Source: Pseudomonas marginalis
GTDB taxonomy: Bacteria; Pseudomonadota; Gammaproteobacteria; Pseudomonadales; Pseudomonadaceae
DNA length: 64,000 nucleotides
Direction of reading: 5' to 3'
NCBI RefSeq assembly: GCF_024169655.1
Contig: NZ_JALJWV010000001.1
Location: 5,748,001 to 5,812,000 of the forward strand
Shown here in pieces: positions 55,560 through 63,973 of this stretch. Below the pieces are notes generated by a model, which worked only from the letters and a program-made list of their open reading frames with translations, searched no databases and was not told the origin of the DNA. Positions within the stretch are counted from its first letter, which is position 1; every line of letters begins with the position of its first letter. The position numbers and the translations under genes are program-made.

Positions 55560-57494
55560 CTAAACCGGTATGCGCCAGGCTTTGGCCATCTCCACCGTGG
55601 TCGAGCGGAACGGTTTTGACCAGGGTTTGTTGCGCGCGCCATAGCGCTCGATGATACCGTCGAGCACCCGGTTGAACTCTGCGGGGGTGCTCGCCTTGGC
55701 CAAATCCGCTGCAGCGCGTTGCAGCAGCTCGACGTTGGCGTCGGTCTGACCGGGTCGGTACAGCGATGGGTAGATGACCTCGCGGGTGAAGTTTTCGGCC
55801 TTTACCGCGATGTCGCGCCGTTTCATTTCGGCGACCGCACTGGCCATGACCTTGGACATCGGCGCGGCGCCCGACGCCTGCTTGGCCGCCACCTGCAACA
55901 ACTGCTGGAAATTGCGCTGCCCAGCTGCATTCAGGCGCCGCCCCAGCCACTCGACGTGCTCAGGCCGGCTGGCGAGCGCATCCAGGTTACGCAGCGCGGC
56001 AGACAGCTCTGGCGTGAAGATCAGGGTGTCGTGGGCCTGGTTCACCTTGGCAATGGCACGGTCCAGGGTTTGCAATGCTTGTTGCGCGCTCTTTCTGAAC
56101 ATCAATACCGCCGTCGCAGCCGGCTCTTTCTGCAAGGTTTCCTGCACACTGGCCAACATCGCATCGTCCATCGCCAGCACCGCGTCATCCAATGAGGCAA
56201 ACGTGTGACGCTCGCGCACCGTGTCGCGTTGTTCCAAATGCGCCGCCACGGTTTTGCGTGCCTGTGCCTGCAGATGCTGCTTGTCCTCCGCGCTCATGGT
56301 GAAATTCACAGTGCCGTTGAGCGTGCCGCGAAAGTCCCCCTTATCCGTCTTCAGCGGCAGGACCACGGTCTGCTCGGCAAACGCCTTGAGCCGCTCATTT
56401 TGATAAGCCTCGGCGGACGCATGGGGCGTTCCGGTCAGCTTGTCGACGAGGCTGCTGAAAAAACCGCCGCTTTTTTTCGGCGTTGCAGCGTCTTCGGCTT
56501 CAAATTTGACGATCAGAGACTCGTGCTGGCTCAACGGGCTTTCTGCAAACGAGGGCTCGATCACCCCGGGGGCAGGCGTATTGAGCAGCAAGCCACCGTC
56601 CTGGAACGCAGTGGCTTCGGCGGTTTCCTGGAAGGCATGCCCCTGCTCGGTAGGGCGCTTGAAAAGCACCGGCAACGACGCCGAAATGTGCGCGGCGCGG
56701 GCGATGTCCATGTCCGGGGTCAGGCTGGCGTTGAACGTCACCAGTTGCGGGCGACCGTCGAACATTCCGGTGCCGGTGATATTCAGCGGCTTGATCGCCG
56801 GGATGTGTCGGTTCAACACCTCAAGATCGCGAAACGTCGGCGCCCCGCCGGCGCTGAGCCGATCAGCGATTTTCATGACTTCGTCAGGCCGGGTCGCCCT
56901 TGGCGTGGCGGCGATATGGGCGAGGATCGATTCGCGTGACTCGTTGCGCAGCAATTGCTCCAGGGGCTGCGCCTCGGTTTGCAGGCGCGGCATCACGCTC
57001 AGCAACAATTGGGAGATATTGCCCGCCGGGCCTGGCAAGCGCCCGATGAGTTTGCCCAGACGGGAACTGGCCTCTTGCAGCCAGGCCGTCAACGGGTTGT
57101 CGCTATTCAACAGGCTCGGCAGGTCGATGCGGTTCGATAGCGTGCCGAAGGCCTCGGCGTTCATGCCGCTGGCGAGCAACGTGGCAGAGATCGCGCCAGC
57201 GGATGAGCCGGAAATAACCTGGATACCTTGCAGCTTCCCGCTGTCCTCCAGCGCCTGGACCATTCCCGGATAGGCAATGCCTTTGGCACCTCCGCCGCTG
57301 AGCACCAGATGGCTGGGCGGAGGCGGCGACAACACCACGTCCACCTGGCCGTTACTGTGGCGCGAAAGGCTCAACTTGCGCGGCCCCACCCCCTCAACCA
57401 AGGGTGTGTTGACGCCTTGGCTGAGGGAGGATTGCGATGACTGAAGCGAAGGCGGCTGCACCTGATGGGCAGCCGGATTGGAGGACACTTTCAT
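55560..57494 (-). CDS. ExoU-like patatin phospholipase (type III cytotoxin homologue)
   Basis: The 644-residue protein aligns from memory along nearly its whole length with P. aeruginosa ExoU (687 residues). Patatin motifs are intact: GGGAKG oxyanion loop at 67-72, GSSAG with nucleophile S98, and DGG with D299. The middle and C-terminal parts keep ExoU features (LKPLNITGTGMFDGRPQLV-type stretch, ERHTFASLDDAVLAMDD, EVIYPSLYRPGQTDANV, and closing TTVEMAKAW), corresponding to the ubiquitin-activated and membrane-localisation regions. The N-terminal 60 residues are Ser/Gln/Pro-rich, as in secreted effectors. No SpcU-like chaperone or secretion genes are adjacent. The ATG at 57494 gives the ExoU-like N-terminus. 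Confidence 0.9.
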   Translation of the reverse strand: MKVSSNPAAHQVQPPSLQSSQSSLSQGVNTPLVEGVGPRKLSLSRHSNGQVDVVLSPPPPSHLVLSGGGAKGIAYPGMVQALEDSGKLQGIQVISGSSAGAISATLLASGMNAEAFGTLSNRIDLPSLLNSDNPLTAWLQEASSRLGKLIGRLPGPAGNISQLLLSVMPRLQTEAQPLEQLLRNESRESILAHIAATPRATRPDEVMKIADRLSAGGAPTFRDLEVLNRHIPAIKPLNITGTGMFDGRPQLVTFNASLTPDMDIARAAHISASLPVLFKRPTEQGHAFQETAEATAFQDGGLLLNTPAPGVIEPSFAESPLSQHESLIVKFEAEDAATPKKSGGFFSSLVDKLTGTPHASAEAYQNERLKAFAEQTVVLPLKTDKGDFRGTLNGTVNFTMSAEDKQHLQAQARKTVAAHLEQRDTVRERHTFASLDDAVLAMDDAMLASVQETLQKEPAATAVLMFRKSAQQALQTLDRAIAKVNQAHDTLIFTPELSAALRNLDALASRPEHVEWLGRRLNAAGQRNFQQLLQVAAKQASGAAPMSKVMASAVAEMKRRDIAVKAENFTREVIYPSLYRPGQTDANVELLQRAAADLAKASTPAEFNRVLDGIIERYGARNKPWSKPFRSTTVEMAKAWRIPV

Positions 57495-57592
57495 ACACAG
57501 GCTCTCAATACAGGATGTAGTCCTGAGTGATGAGAACGCCTGAGAAAGATCCACCTGGAATGATTTGGTAAAGCAATCAATCCGGTGAGCGG

Positions 57593-57997
57593 TTACGCAG
57601 GGAGGTTGTCTTCCTTGAACTGGTCCTTCACGTACTTGATCTCGGTCCGGCCGTGCGGCGCGGGCAAACCGTCTTCGCCGAGGTTGACGAAGACCATTTT
57701 TTCCACAGTCAGGATGCTTTTGCGGGTGATCTTGTTGCGCACTTCACAGGTCAGGGTGATGGAGGTGCGGCCGAAATCGGTGGCGGTGATGCCCAGCTCG
57801 ATGATGTCGCCCTGGCGCGAGGCGCTGACGAAGTTGATTTCGGAGATGTACTTGGTCACCACCCGCTGGTTGCCCAATTGAACAATCGCGTAAATGGCCG
57901 CTTCCTCGTCGATCCAGCGCAGCAGGCTGCCACCGAACAGGGTGCCGTTGGGGTTGAGGTCTTCAGGTTTTACCCATTTGCGGGTGTGGAAGTTCAT
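57593..57997 (-). CDS. Acyl-CoA thioesterase (YciA-like hotdog)
   Basis: The 134-residue protein (ATG at 57997) is a single hotdog domain of the YciA/BACH type: NPNGTLFGGSLLRWIDEEAAI contains the catalytic-region aspartate, followed by FVSASRQGDIIELG and KSILTVEKMVFVNL. It hydrolyses acyl-CoAs, range unknown. It lies 98 bases upstream of the ExoU-like gene on the same strand; there is no evidence that they are functionally linked. Confidence 0.9.
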   Translation of the reverse strand: MNFHTRKWVKPEDLNPNGTLFGGSLLRWIDEEAAIYAIVQLGNQRVVTKYISEINFVSASRQGDIIELGITATDFGRTSITLTCEVRNKITRKSILTVEKMVFVNLGEDGLPAPHGRTEIKYVKDQFKEDNLPA

Positions 57998-58116
57998 GGT
58001 CACTCCAAAACGTCTTGCCGAATGATGGGCAACATAATGGCAGAGCCCGGGCTCAAGCTCTATGCGCTATTGCCTATCAACCCCATGCGAGATCTTCATC
58101 CCGCCGACAGAAAGGC

Positions 58117-58145
58117 TTGGGAAGTGCCGCGTACACAGCTATAAT
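58117..58145 (+). promoter_or_regulatory. Sigma-70 type promoter of ahcY
   Basis: TTGGGA (-35) and a perfect TATAAT (-10, 58140-58145) are separated by 17 bp. Transcription would begin near 58152, about 45 bases before the SAH riboswitch. Confidence 0.8.
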
Positions 58146-58195
58146 CGCCCCCGCTTCAAAACGGTCATCTTCGGTTGATACCGTTCTCCCGCCAC

Positions 58196-58290
58196 CTGTC
58201 CGAGGGGCGCTGCAGCAGGTTCAACCTGTCAGGCTCGGATGGGGCGTTGTCCGGCCTGGTTACCCTGGCCTGATACTAAACGCACAACGG
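58196..58290 (+). ncRNA. SAH riboswitch controlling ahcY
   Basis: The leader contains the conserved SAH aptamer core: CCGAGG followed by GGCGCTGC, a CAGG-TTCAA-CCTG hairpin, then CAGGCTCGG, in which CTCGG closes the first stem with CCGAG. GGGGCG and downstream segments can supply the pseudoknot and the accessory stem. SAH riboswitches turn on ahcY when S-adenosylhomocysteine accumulates. The position directly upstream of ahcY is the typical one in Pseudomonas. Confidence 0.92.
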
Positions 58291-58323
58291 CGCCCATTCG
58301 CACACTACGAATGGAGGCTCTTC

Positions 58324-59733
58324 ATGAGCGCTGTAATTACGCCTGCAGATTTCAACGACTACAAAGTCGCCGACATGTCCCTCGCTGCCTGGGGCCGTCG
58401 CGAAACCTTTATCGCCGAATCCGAAATGCCTGCCCTGATGGGCCTGCGCAGCAAGTACGCCGCTGAGCAACCGCTCAAGGGTGCGAAGATTCTCGGCTGC
58501 ATCCACATGACCATCCAGACTGCCGTGCTGATCGAAACCCTGGTTGCCCTGGGTGCCGAAGTGCGCTGGTCGTCCTGCAACATCTTCTCGACGCAAGACC
58601 AGGCCGCCGCCGCCATCGCTGCCGCCGGTATCCCGGTATTCGCCTGGAAAGGCGAGACCGAAGCAGAGTACGAGTGGTGCCTGGAGCAAACCATCCTGAA
58701 AGATGGCGCGCCATGGGATGCCAACATGATCCTCGACGACGGCGGCGACCTGACCGAGTTGCTGCACAAGAAGTACCCGCAGATCCTCGACCGCGTCCAC
58801 GGCGTGACCGAAGAAACCACCACCGGCGTACACCGCCTGCTGGACATGCTGGCCAAGGGCGAGCTGAAAATCCCGGCCATCAACGTCAACGACTCGGTGA
58901 CCAAGAGCAAGAACGACAACAAGTACGGCTGCCGTCACAGCCTGAACGATGCCATCAAGCGCGGTACCGACCACCTGCTGTCGGGCAAGCAAGCCCTGGT
59001 GATCGGCTACGGTGACGTGGGCAAGGGTTCGTCCCAGTCCCTGCGTCAGGAAGGCATGATCGTCAAGGTCTCCGAAGTTGACCCGATCTGCGCCATGCAA
59101 GCCTGCATGGACGGTTTCGAAGTGGTTTCGCCGTTCATCGATGGCATCAACGATGGCAGCGAAGCAAGCATCGACAAAGCCCTGCTGGGCAAGATCGACC
59201 TGATCGTGACCACCACCGGTAACGTGAATGTCTGCGATGCCAACATGCTCAAGGCCCTGAAAAAGCGCGCCGTGGTGTGCAACATCGGTCACTTCGACAA
59301 CGAAATCGACACCGCTTTCATGCGCAAGAACTGGGCATGGGAAGAAGTGAAGCCACAGGTCCACAAGGTTCACCGTACCGGCTCGGGCGATTTCGACCCA
59401 CAGAACGACGACTACCTGATCCTGCTGGCCGAAGGCCGCCTGGTGAACCTGGGTAACGCCACTGGCCACCCAAGCCGTATCATGGATGGCTCGTTCGCCA
59501 ACCAGGTACTGGCGCAGATCTTCCTGTTCGGCCAGAAATACGCCGACCTGTCGCCGGCCCAGAAAGCCGAGCGCCTGACCGTGGAAGTGCTGCCGAAGAA
59601 ACTCGACGAAGAAGTGGCCCTGGAAATGGTCCGCGGCTTCGGCGGCGTGGTGACTCAACTGACCAAGACCCAGGCCGACTACATCGGCGTGACCGTCGAA
59701 GGTCCGTTCAAGCCGCACGCTTACCGCTACTAA
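58324..59733 (+). CDS. ahcY: S-adenosylhomocysteine hydrolase
   Basis: The 469-residue enzyme starts MSAVITPADFNDYKVADMSL. It has the substrate-site stretch SCNIFSTQDQAAAAIAAAG, an NAD-binding GYGDVGKGSSQSL and the C-terminal signature ending KPHAYRY. It splits SAH into adenosine and homocysteine, relieving product inhibition of methyltransferases. ATGGAGG lies upstream of the ATG. It is followed by a REP doublet and metF. Confidence 0.97.
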   Translation: MSAVITPADFNDYKVADMSLAAWGRRETFIAESEMPALMGLRSKYAAEQPLKGAKILGCIHMTIQTAVLIETLVALGAEVRWSSCNIFSTQDQAAAAIAAAGIPVFAWKGETEAEYEWCLEQTILKDGAPWDANMILDDGGDLTELLHKKYPQILDRVHGVTEETTTGVHRLLDMLAKGELKIPAINVNDSVTKSKNDNKYGCRHSLNDAIKRGTDHLLSGKQALVIGYGDVGKGSSQSLRQEGMIVKVSEVDPICAMQACMDGFEVVSPFIDGINDGSEASIDKALLGKIDLIVTTTGNVNVCDANMLKALKKRAVVCNIGHFDNEIDTAFMRKNWAWEEVKPQVHKVHRTGSGDFDPQNDDYLILLAEGRLVNLGNATGHPSRIMDGSFANQVLAQIFLFGQKYADLSPAQKAERLTVEVLPKKLDEEVALEMVRGFGGVVTQLTKTQADYIGVTVEGPFKPHAYRY

Positions 59734-59758
59734 GTAACCAGCTCCACCTGCTCTAACC

Positions 59759-59857
59759 TGTAGGAGCGAGCTTGCTCGCGAAAAACCCAAGGGCACCGCG
59801 TACAGCCTGTTTGACGCGTTATCGTTGACGTTCTTCGCGAGCAAGCTCGCTCCTACA
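59759..59857. repeat. REP doublet, GAGCGAGCTTGCTCGC subtype
   Basis: TGTAGGAGCGAGCTTGCTCG and the inverted GCGAGCAAGCTCGCTCCTAC flank a 55-base spacer containing TTTGACGCGTTATCGTTGAC. It separates ahcY and metF. Confidence 0.95.
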
Positions 59858-59905
59858 GGGCAGGTGGGTTGCACAGTCGGCTTCTGAGTTTCCAAGGGTA
59901 TTACC

Positions 59906-60751
59906 ATGTCCCAAGACCGTCGCTACAGCTTCGAGTTCTTCCCGACCAAGACCGATGCTGGGCATGAAAAACTGATGGCGACTGCCAAGCAGTTGGCCAG
60001 CTACCACCCCGACTTCTTCTCCTGCACTTACGGCGCCGGCGGTTCGACCCGTGACCGCACGATCAACACCGTGTTGCAGCTGGAAAGCGAAGTCAAAATT
60101 CCCGCCGCGCCGCACTTGTCGTGCGTGGGCGACAGCAAGGCCGACCTGCGCGCCCTGCTGACCCAATACAAGGCCGCCGGGATCAAGCGCATCGTCGCCC
60201 TGCGCGGTGACTTGCCATCCGGCATGGGCATCGCCAGCGGTGAGCTGCGCTACGCCAACGACCTGGTGAGCTTCATCCGCGAAGAAAGCGGCGATCACTT
60301 CCACATCGAAGTGGCCGCTTACCCGGAGATGCACCCACAGGCGCGCAACTTCGAAGACGATTTGCAGAACTTCGTGCGCAAGGCCAACGCCGGCGCTGAC
60401 AGTGCAATCACCCAATACTTCTTCAACGCCGACAGCTACTTCTACTTCGTCGAGCGTGTACGGGCCTTGGGTGTGAACATCCCGATCGTGCCGGGCATCA
60501 TGCCGATCACCAACTACAGCAAGCTGGCGCGCTTCTCCGACGCCTGCGGTGCTGAGATCCCACGCTGGGTGCGCAAACAACTGGAAGCCTATGGCGACGA
60601 CGTCAAAAGCATCCAGGCGTTCGGCGAACAGGTTATCAGTGAGATGTGCGAACAATTGTTGCAAGGTGGCGCGCCAGGGTTGCACTTCTATACCCTGAAC
60701 CAGGCTGAACCTAGCCTTGCCATCTGGAACAACCTGAAGCTGCCACGCTAA
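59906..60751 (+). CDS. metF: 5,10-Methylenetetrahydrofolate reductase
   Basis: A 281-residue FAD-dependent TIM-barrel enzyme starting MSQDRRYSFEFFPTKTDAGH. Key segments are SFEFFPTKT, TYGAGGSTRD, ALRGDLP and AVAGYPE-like VAAYPEMHPQA, then GADSAITQYFF. It makes 5-methyltetrahydrofolate for methionine synthesis from homocysteine released by AhcY. It probably shares a transcript with ahcY across the REP element, or has its own weak promoter. Confidence 0.96.
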   Translation: MSQDRRYSFEFFPTKTDAGHEKLMATAKQLASYHPDFFSCTYGAGGSTRDRTINTVLQLESEVKIPAAPHLSCVGDSKADLRALLTQYKAAGIKRIVALRGDLPSGMGIASGELRYANDLVSFIREESGDHFHIEVAAYPEMHPQARNFEDDLQNFVRKANAGADSAITQYFFNADSYFYFVERVRALGVNIPIVPGIMPITNYSKLARFSDACGAEIPRWVRKQLEAYGDDVKSIQAFGEQVISEMCEQLLQGGAPGLHFYTLNQAEPSLAIWNNLKLPR

Positions 60752-60769
60752 CGCTTGTCCGGCGGTGCC

Positions 60770-60795
60770 AAGGCCCTCGTCTCTACGAGGGCCTT
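60770..60795 (+). terminator. Rho-independent terminator after metF
   Basis: AAGGCCCTCGT and ACGAGGGCCTT pair around CTCT and are followed by TGTCGTTTTA. Confidence 0.88.
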
Positions 60796-60983
60796 TGTCG
60801 TTTTACATGCTTCACACTGCACCACAATGTGGCGACAAAAAGGCGCAGCAGAATCAGGAACGTCGTCATCCCTGGCGCAGCCCCGCTGGCGCTCGGCAGT
60901 TACTACCACGATAAGGTTTCCAAGATGCGGGAATCACCGCGCCAGAGCTTCTCTTTAACCCAGGAGCGTCGTAACCTCAGGCC

Positions 60984-61787
60984 ATGCCCGTGATTTTCAA
61001 GCTGTTGACCGCGACACTTTTCACTTGCCTGAGCCTGGCCGCTTACGGCGAGAAACTGCGCATTGTCACCGAGCCGTGGGCGCCCTATGTGTACGACGAC
61101 AACGGCACCATGCGCGGGCTGGACTATGAAACCACGGTGATCGTGTTCCAGCGCCTGGGCGTCGATGTGGAATGGCAATTCCTGCCATGGAAACGCTGCC
61201 TGAACATGCTCGAACAAGGCCACGCCGACGGCGCGCTGGATATTTTCCACAGCCATGAGCGCGATGCCCTGCTGCTGTACCCCAGCGAACCGCTGTCGGA
61301 AGTGGAGTTCGTGCTGTTCTACGCCAATGAGCGGCCCCACCCGGTCCTGACCCTCGACGAGCTGCGCAACCTGACCGTCGGCACCTCGCCGGGCTACCTG
61401 TATGGCGCGCAATTCAGCGAATCCAGCCTGTTCCATCGCGAGCCGGCGCCGACTCATGAAGCGAACTTCGGCAAATTGATGCTTGGCCGCATCGATCTGC
61501 TGGTGACTGACCGCAGGGTCGCTCAGCATGTGATCAAGGCATTGGGCCTGGAAGGCAAGGTCAGCCAGGCGCCCGTCGTGATCAGCCGCCAGCAGCAGTT
61601 CCTCGCGGTGCGCCGTGGCGCAGGCATGGACCTGCTGGTGCAGCGCTTTGCCGCTGAACTCAAGCGTTTCAAGCACGAGCCGGCGTACACCGCCTTGAGC
61701 GCCAAATATGGTGGTATTCAAACCGCAGCTGTGCCGATTACACTGCCTGAACGCACCGTTGAGCAGCAGGAAAGCAGCGCGCCGTGA
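60984..61787 (+). CDS. Family 3 periplasmic solute-binding protein
   Basis: The 267-residue protein has a signal peptide (MPVIFKLLTATLFTCLSLAA) and a bacterial type 3 binding fold: LRIVTEPWAPYVYDDNG, GLDYETTVIVFQRLGVDVEW and MLEQGHADGALDIFHSHERD. It has no adjacent transporter genes. A single domain of similar class to the protein at 34847, with no evidence for the ligand. Confidence 0.86.
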   Translation: MPVIFKLLTATLFTCLSLAAYGEKLRIVTEPWAPYVYDDNGTMRGLDYETTVIVFQRLGVDVEWQFLPWKRCLNMLEQGHADGALDIFHSHERDALLLYPSEPLSEVEFVLFYANERPHPVLTLDELRNLTVGTSPGYLYGAQFSESSLFHREPAPTHEANFGKLMLGRIDLLVTDRRVAQHVIKALGLEGKVSQAPVVISRQQQFLAVRRGAGMDLLVQRFAAELKRFKHEPAYTALSAKYGGIQTAAVPITLPERTVEQQESSAP

Positions 61788-61793
61788 TTGCTC

Positions 61794-61802
61794 TGTTATA
61801 CT
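61794..61802 (+). promoter_or_regulatory. Extended -10 promoter candidate for rhlE
   Basis: TGTTATACT fits an extended -10 (TGn-TATACT) although no good -35 is present. It would give a leader of about 200 bases before rhlE, with GC-rich segments able to fold (for example around 61810-61930). Confidence 0.4.
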
Positions 61803-62009
61803 GCGGCCTTCCCGCTAGGCTTACGCCCGGCCGCTGAGGTCTTGAAAAAGGCACCCAACCCCGCTACTGCGCAGCTTTCAAGCCCGCGCGAGCCGGTGGA
61901 GTGCCCGCCAGACGCAGCAGGACCGGACGGGATTGCGCTCCCCTAAGCGCCATTCACGCCCGGCAAGATTATCCCTTTGGGCCAAGCCCTAACTAGAACA
62001 GGATTACTC

Positions 62010-63905
62010 ATGTCCTTTGCTTCCCTCGGTCTCTCCGAGGCTTTAGTCCGCGCCATCGAGGCAGCGGGCTATACCGAGCCTACTCCGGTGCAACAGCGGG
62101 CCATTCCCGCCGTGTTGCAAGGTCGCGACCTGATGGTTGCGGCTCAGACAGGTACTGGTAAAACCGGCGGCTTCGCCCTCCCGATTCTGGAGCGGTTGTT
62201 CCCCAACGGTCACCCGGACAAGTCCCAGCGTCATGGCCCGCGCCAACCGCGCGTACTGGTCCTGACCCCAACCCGCGAACTCGCCGCCCAAGTGCATGAC
62301 AGCTTCAAGCTGTATGCCCGCGACCTGAAGTTCGTCAGCGCCTGCATCTTCGGCGGCGTCGGCATGAACCCACAGGTTCAGGCCATGTCCCGTGGCGTTG
62401 ACGTCCTCGTCGCCTGCCCGGGTCGTCTGCTCGACCTGTGCGGCCAAGGCAGCGTCGATTTGTCCCACGTAGAAATCCTCGTGCTGGACGAAGCCGACCG
62501 CATGCTCGACATGGGCTTTGTCCATGACGTGAAAAAGGTCCTCGCCCGCCTGCCGGCCAAACGTCAGAACCTGCTGTTCTCGGCAACGTTCTCCAACGAC
62601 ATCACGGCCCTGGCCGGCAAGTTGCTGCACAACCCGGAACGCATCGAAGTCACGCCGCCGAACACCACGGTCGAGCGTATCGAGCAACGCGTGTTCCGCC
62701 TGGCCGCCAGCCACAAACGTTCGCTGCTGGCGCACCTGATCACCGCCGGTGCCTGGGAACAGGTGCTGGTGTTCACCCGCACCAAGCACGGCGCCAACCG
62801 CCTGGCCGAGTACCTGGACAAGCACGGCCTCACCGCCGTCGCCATCCACGGCAACAAGAGCCAGAACGCGCGCACCAAAGCGCTGGCCGACTTCAAGGCC
62901 GGTGAAGTACGCATCATGGTGGCCACCGATATCGCCGCACGCGGCCTGGATATCGACCAACTGCCGCACGTGGTCAACTTCGAGCTGCCCAACGTCGACG
63001 AAGACTATGTACACCGTATCGGCCGTACCGGCCGCGCCGGTCGTTCGGGCGAAGCCATTTCCCTGGTAGCGCCGGACGAAGAAAAACTGCTGAAAAGCAT
63101 CGAACGCATGACCAAGCAGAAAATCGCCGACGGCAACCTGATGGGCTTCGATTCCAGCGCCGTTGAGGCCGAGAAGCCTGAAGTGCGCGAGCGTCCGGAC
63201 GTGCGTAACCCGCGCAACCCACGCGGTCCGAAGGGCGATGGCCCGAACGGCGGCGGTGGTGGCGGTGGTCGTCGCGACAAGGGCAAGGACAAGGGCGGCA
63301 AGGAAAAAGCGCCAACCAACGGCCGTGGCGAACGCCCGGCCCGCGAGCAGAAACCCCGTGAAGGCACCCCGGCCCGCGAACAGCGTCAGCCGAGCCAGCC
63401 AAGCCAGACCCCACGCGCCAGCGCCGACCGCGCGCCGGACGAGTTCCTCGACGACGATGTGGATAACTTCGGTAACCGCGTCGACTACGTGCCCCAGGCC
63501 AAACCGGCCCAGGGTCGCGGCCGTCGTCCAGGCGCTCCGGCTCCGGGCGCTGGCACTGGCGCACCCCGTGGCGGCCAGCCACAGGGCGCGCGCCAGAACG
63601 GCCCGCGCAACAGCAGCGGCGGCACCACCGGTACGCCACCGGCCAAGCGCAGCGGCCCGCGTAACGGCGCACCGCGTGATGGTCAGGCGCGTCGCGAAGA
63701 CTCGCGCAGCAACAACCGCCGCCCAGCCCGTGACGACCAGCCACAGTTGTCCGAGCCAGCGGTGCAAAACCCGCGCGGCGGCCCGGCACCGAAAATCATC
63801 CACAAGGAGTCGAAAGCCGACCGCTTCCCGACACCCGAGCAGCTGGATCAGTTGCCAGGCCGTCCTCGTGGTGAAAAACCAGCGCTGCTGACCCGCAACC
63901 GCTGA
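62010..63905 (+). CDS. rhlE: DEAD-box RNA helicase RhlE with long RG-rich tail
   Basis: The 631-residue protein starts MSFASLGLSEALVRAIEAAG. The helicase core (residues 1-380) has AAQTGTGKTGGFALP, PTRELAAQVHDSF, DEADRMLDMGF, SATFSND, ATDIAARGLDI and HRIGRTGRAGRSG. The last 250 residues are low-complexity and basic, rich in Arg, Gly, Pro, Gln, including a GGGGGGRRDKGKDKGG stretch. In P. aeruginosa the equivalent RhlE2 uses such a tail for RNA and RNase E interaction. The start at 62010 matches the RhlE family; metF proximity matches the P. aeruginosa order. Confidence 0.94.
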   Translation: MSFASLGLSEALVRAIEAAGYTEPTPVQQRAIPAVLQGRDLMVAAQTGTGKTGGFALPILERLFPNGHPDKSQRHGPRQPRVLVLTPTRELAAQVHDSFKLYARDLKFVSACIFGGVGMNPQVQAMSRGVDVLVACPGRLLDLCGQGSVDLSHVEILVLDEADRMLDMGFVHDVKKVLARLPAKRQNLLFSATFSNDITALAGKLLHNPERIEVTPPNTTVERIEQRVFRLAASHKRSLLAHLITAGAWEQVLVFTRTKHGANRLAEYLDKHGLTAVAIHGNKSQNARTKALADFKAGEVRIMVATDIAARGLDIDQLPHVVNFELPNVDEDYVHRIGRTGRAGRSGEAISLVAPDEEKLLKSIERMTKQKIADGNLMGFDSSAVEAEKPEVRERPDVRNPRNPRGPKGDGPNGGGGGGGRRDKGKDKGGKEKAPTNGRGERPAREQKPREGTPAREQRQPSQPSQTPRASADRAPDEFLDDDVDNFGNRVDYVPQAKPAQGRGRRPGAPAPGAGTGAPRGGQPQGARQNGPRNSSGGTTGTPPAKRSGPRNGAPRDGQARREDSRSNNRRPARDDQPQLSEPAVQNPRGGPAPKIIHKESKADRFPTPEQLDQLPGRPRGEKPALLTRNR

Positions 63906-63921
63906 TTTTCAAAGCGCCAAA

Positions 63922-63957
63922 AAAAATGCCCCGGATCGTGAGATCCGGGGCATTTTT
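63922..63957. terminator. Bidirectional terminator after rhlE
   Basis: AAAAATGCCCCGGATC and GATCCGGGGCATTTTT form a perfect 16-bp stem around GTGA, with T-runs on both strands. It serves rhlE and the converging gene at the right edge. Confidence 0.95.
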
Positions 63958-63973
63958 GTGTAGCGGGCGAAAA

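Noticed and set aside
55560..57494. Assigning the patatin protein as a housekeeping phospholipase
   Set aside because: Similarity is not limited to the patatin core but continues to the ExoU-type C-terminal motif TTVEMAKAW, so an ExoU homologue is the better call.
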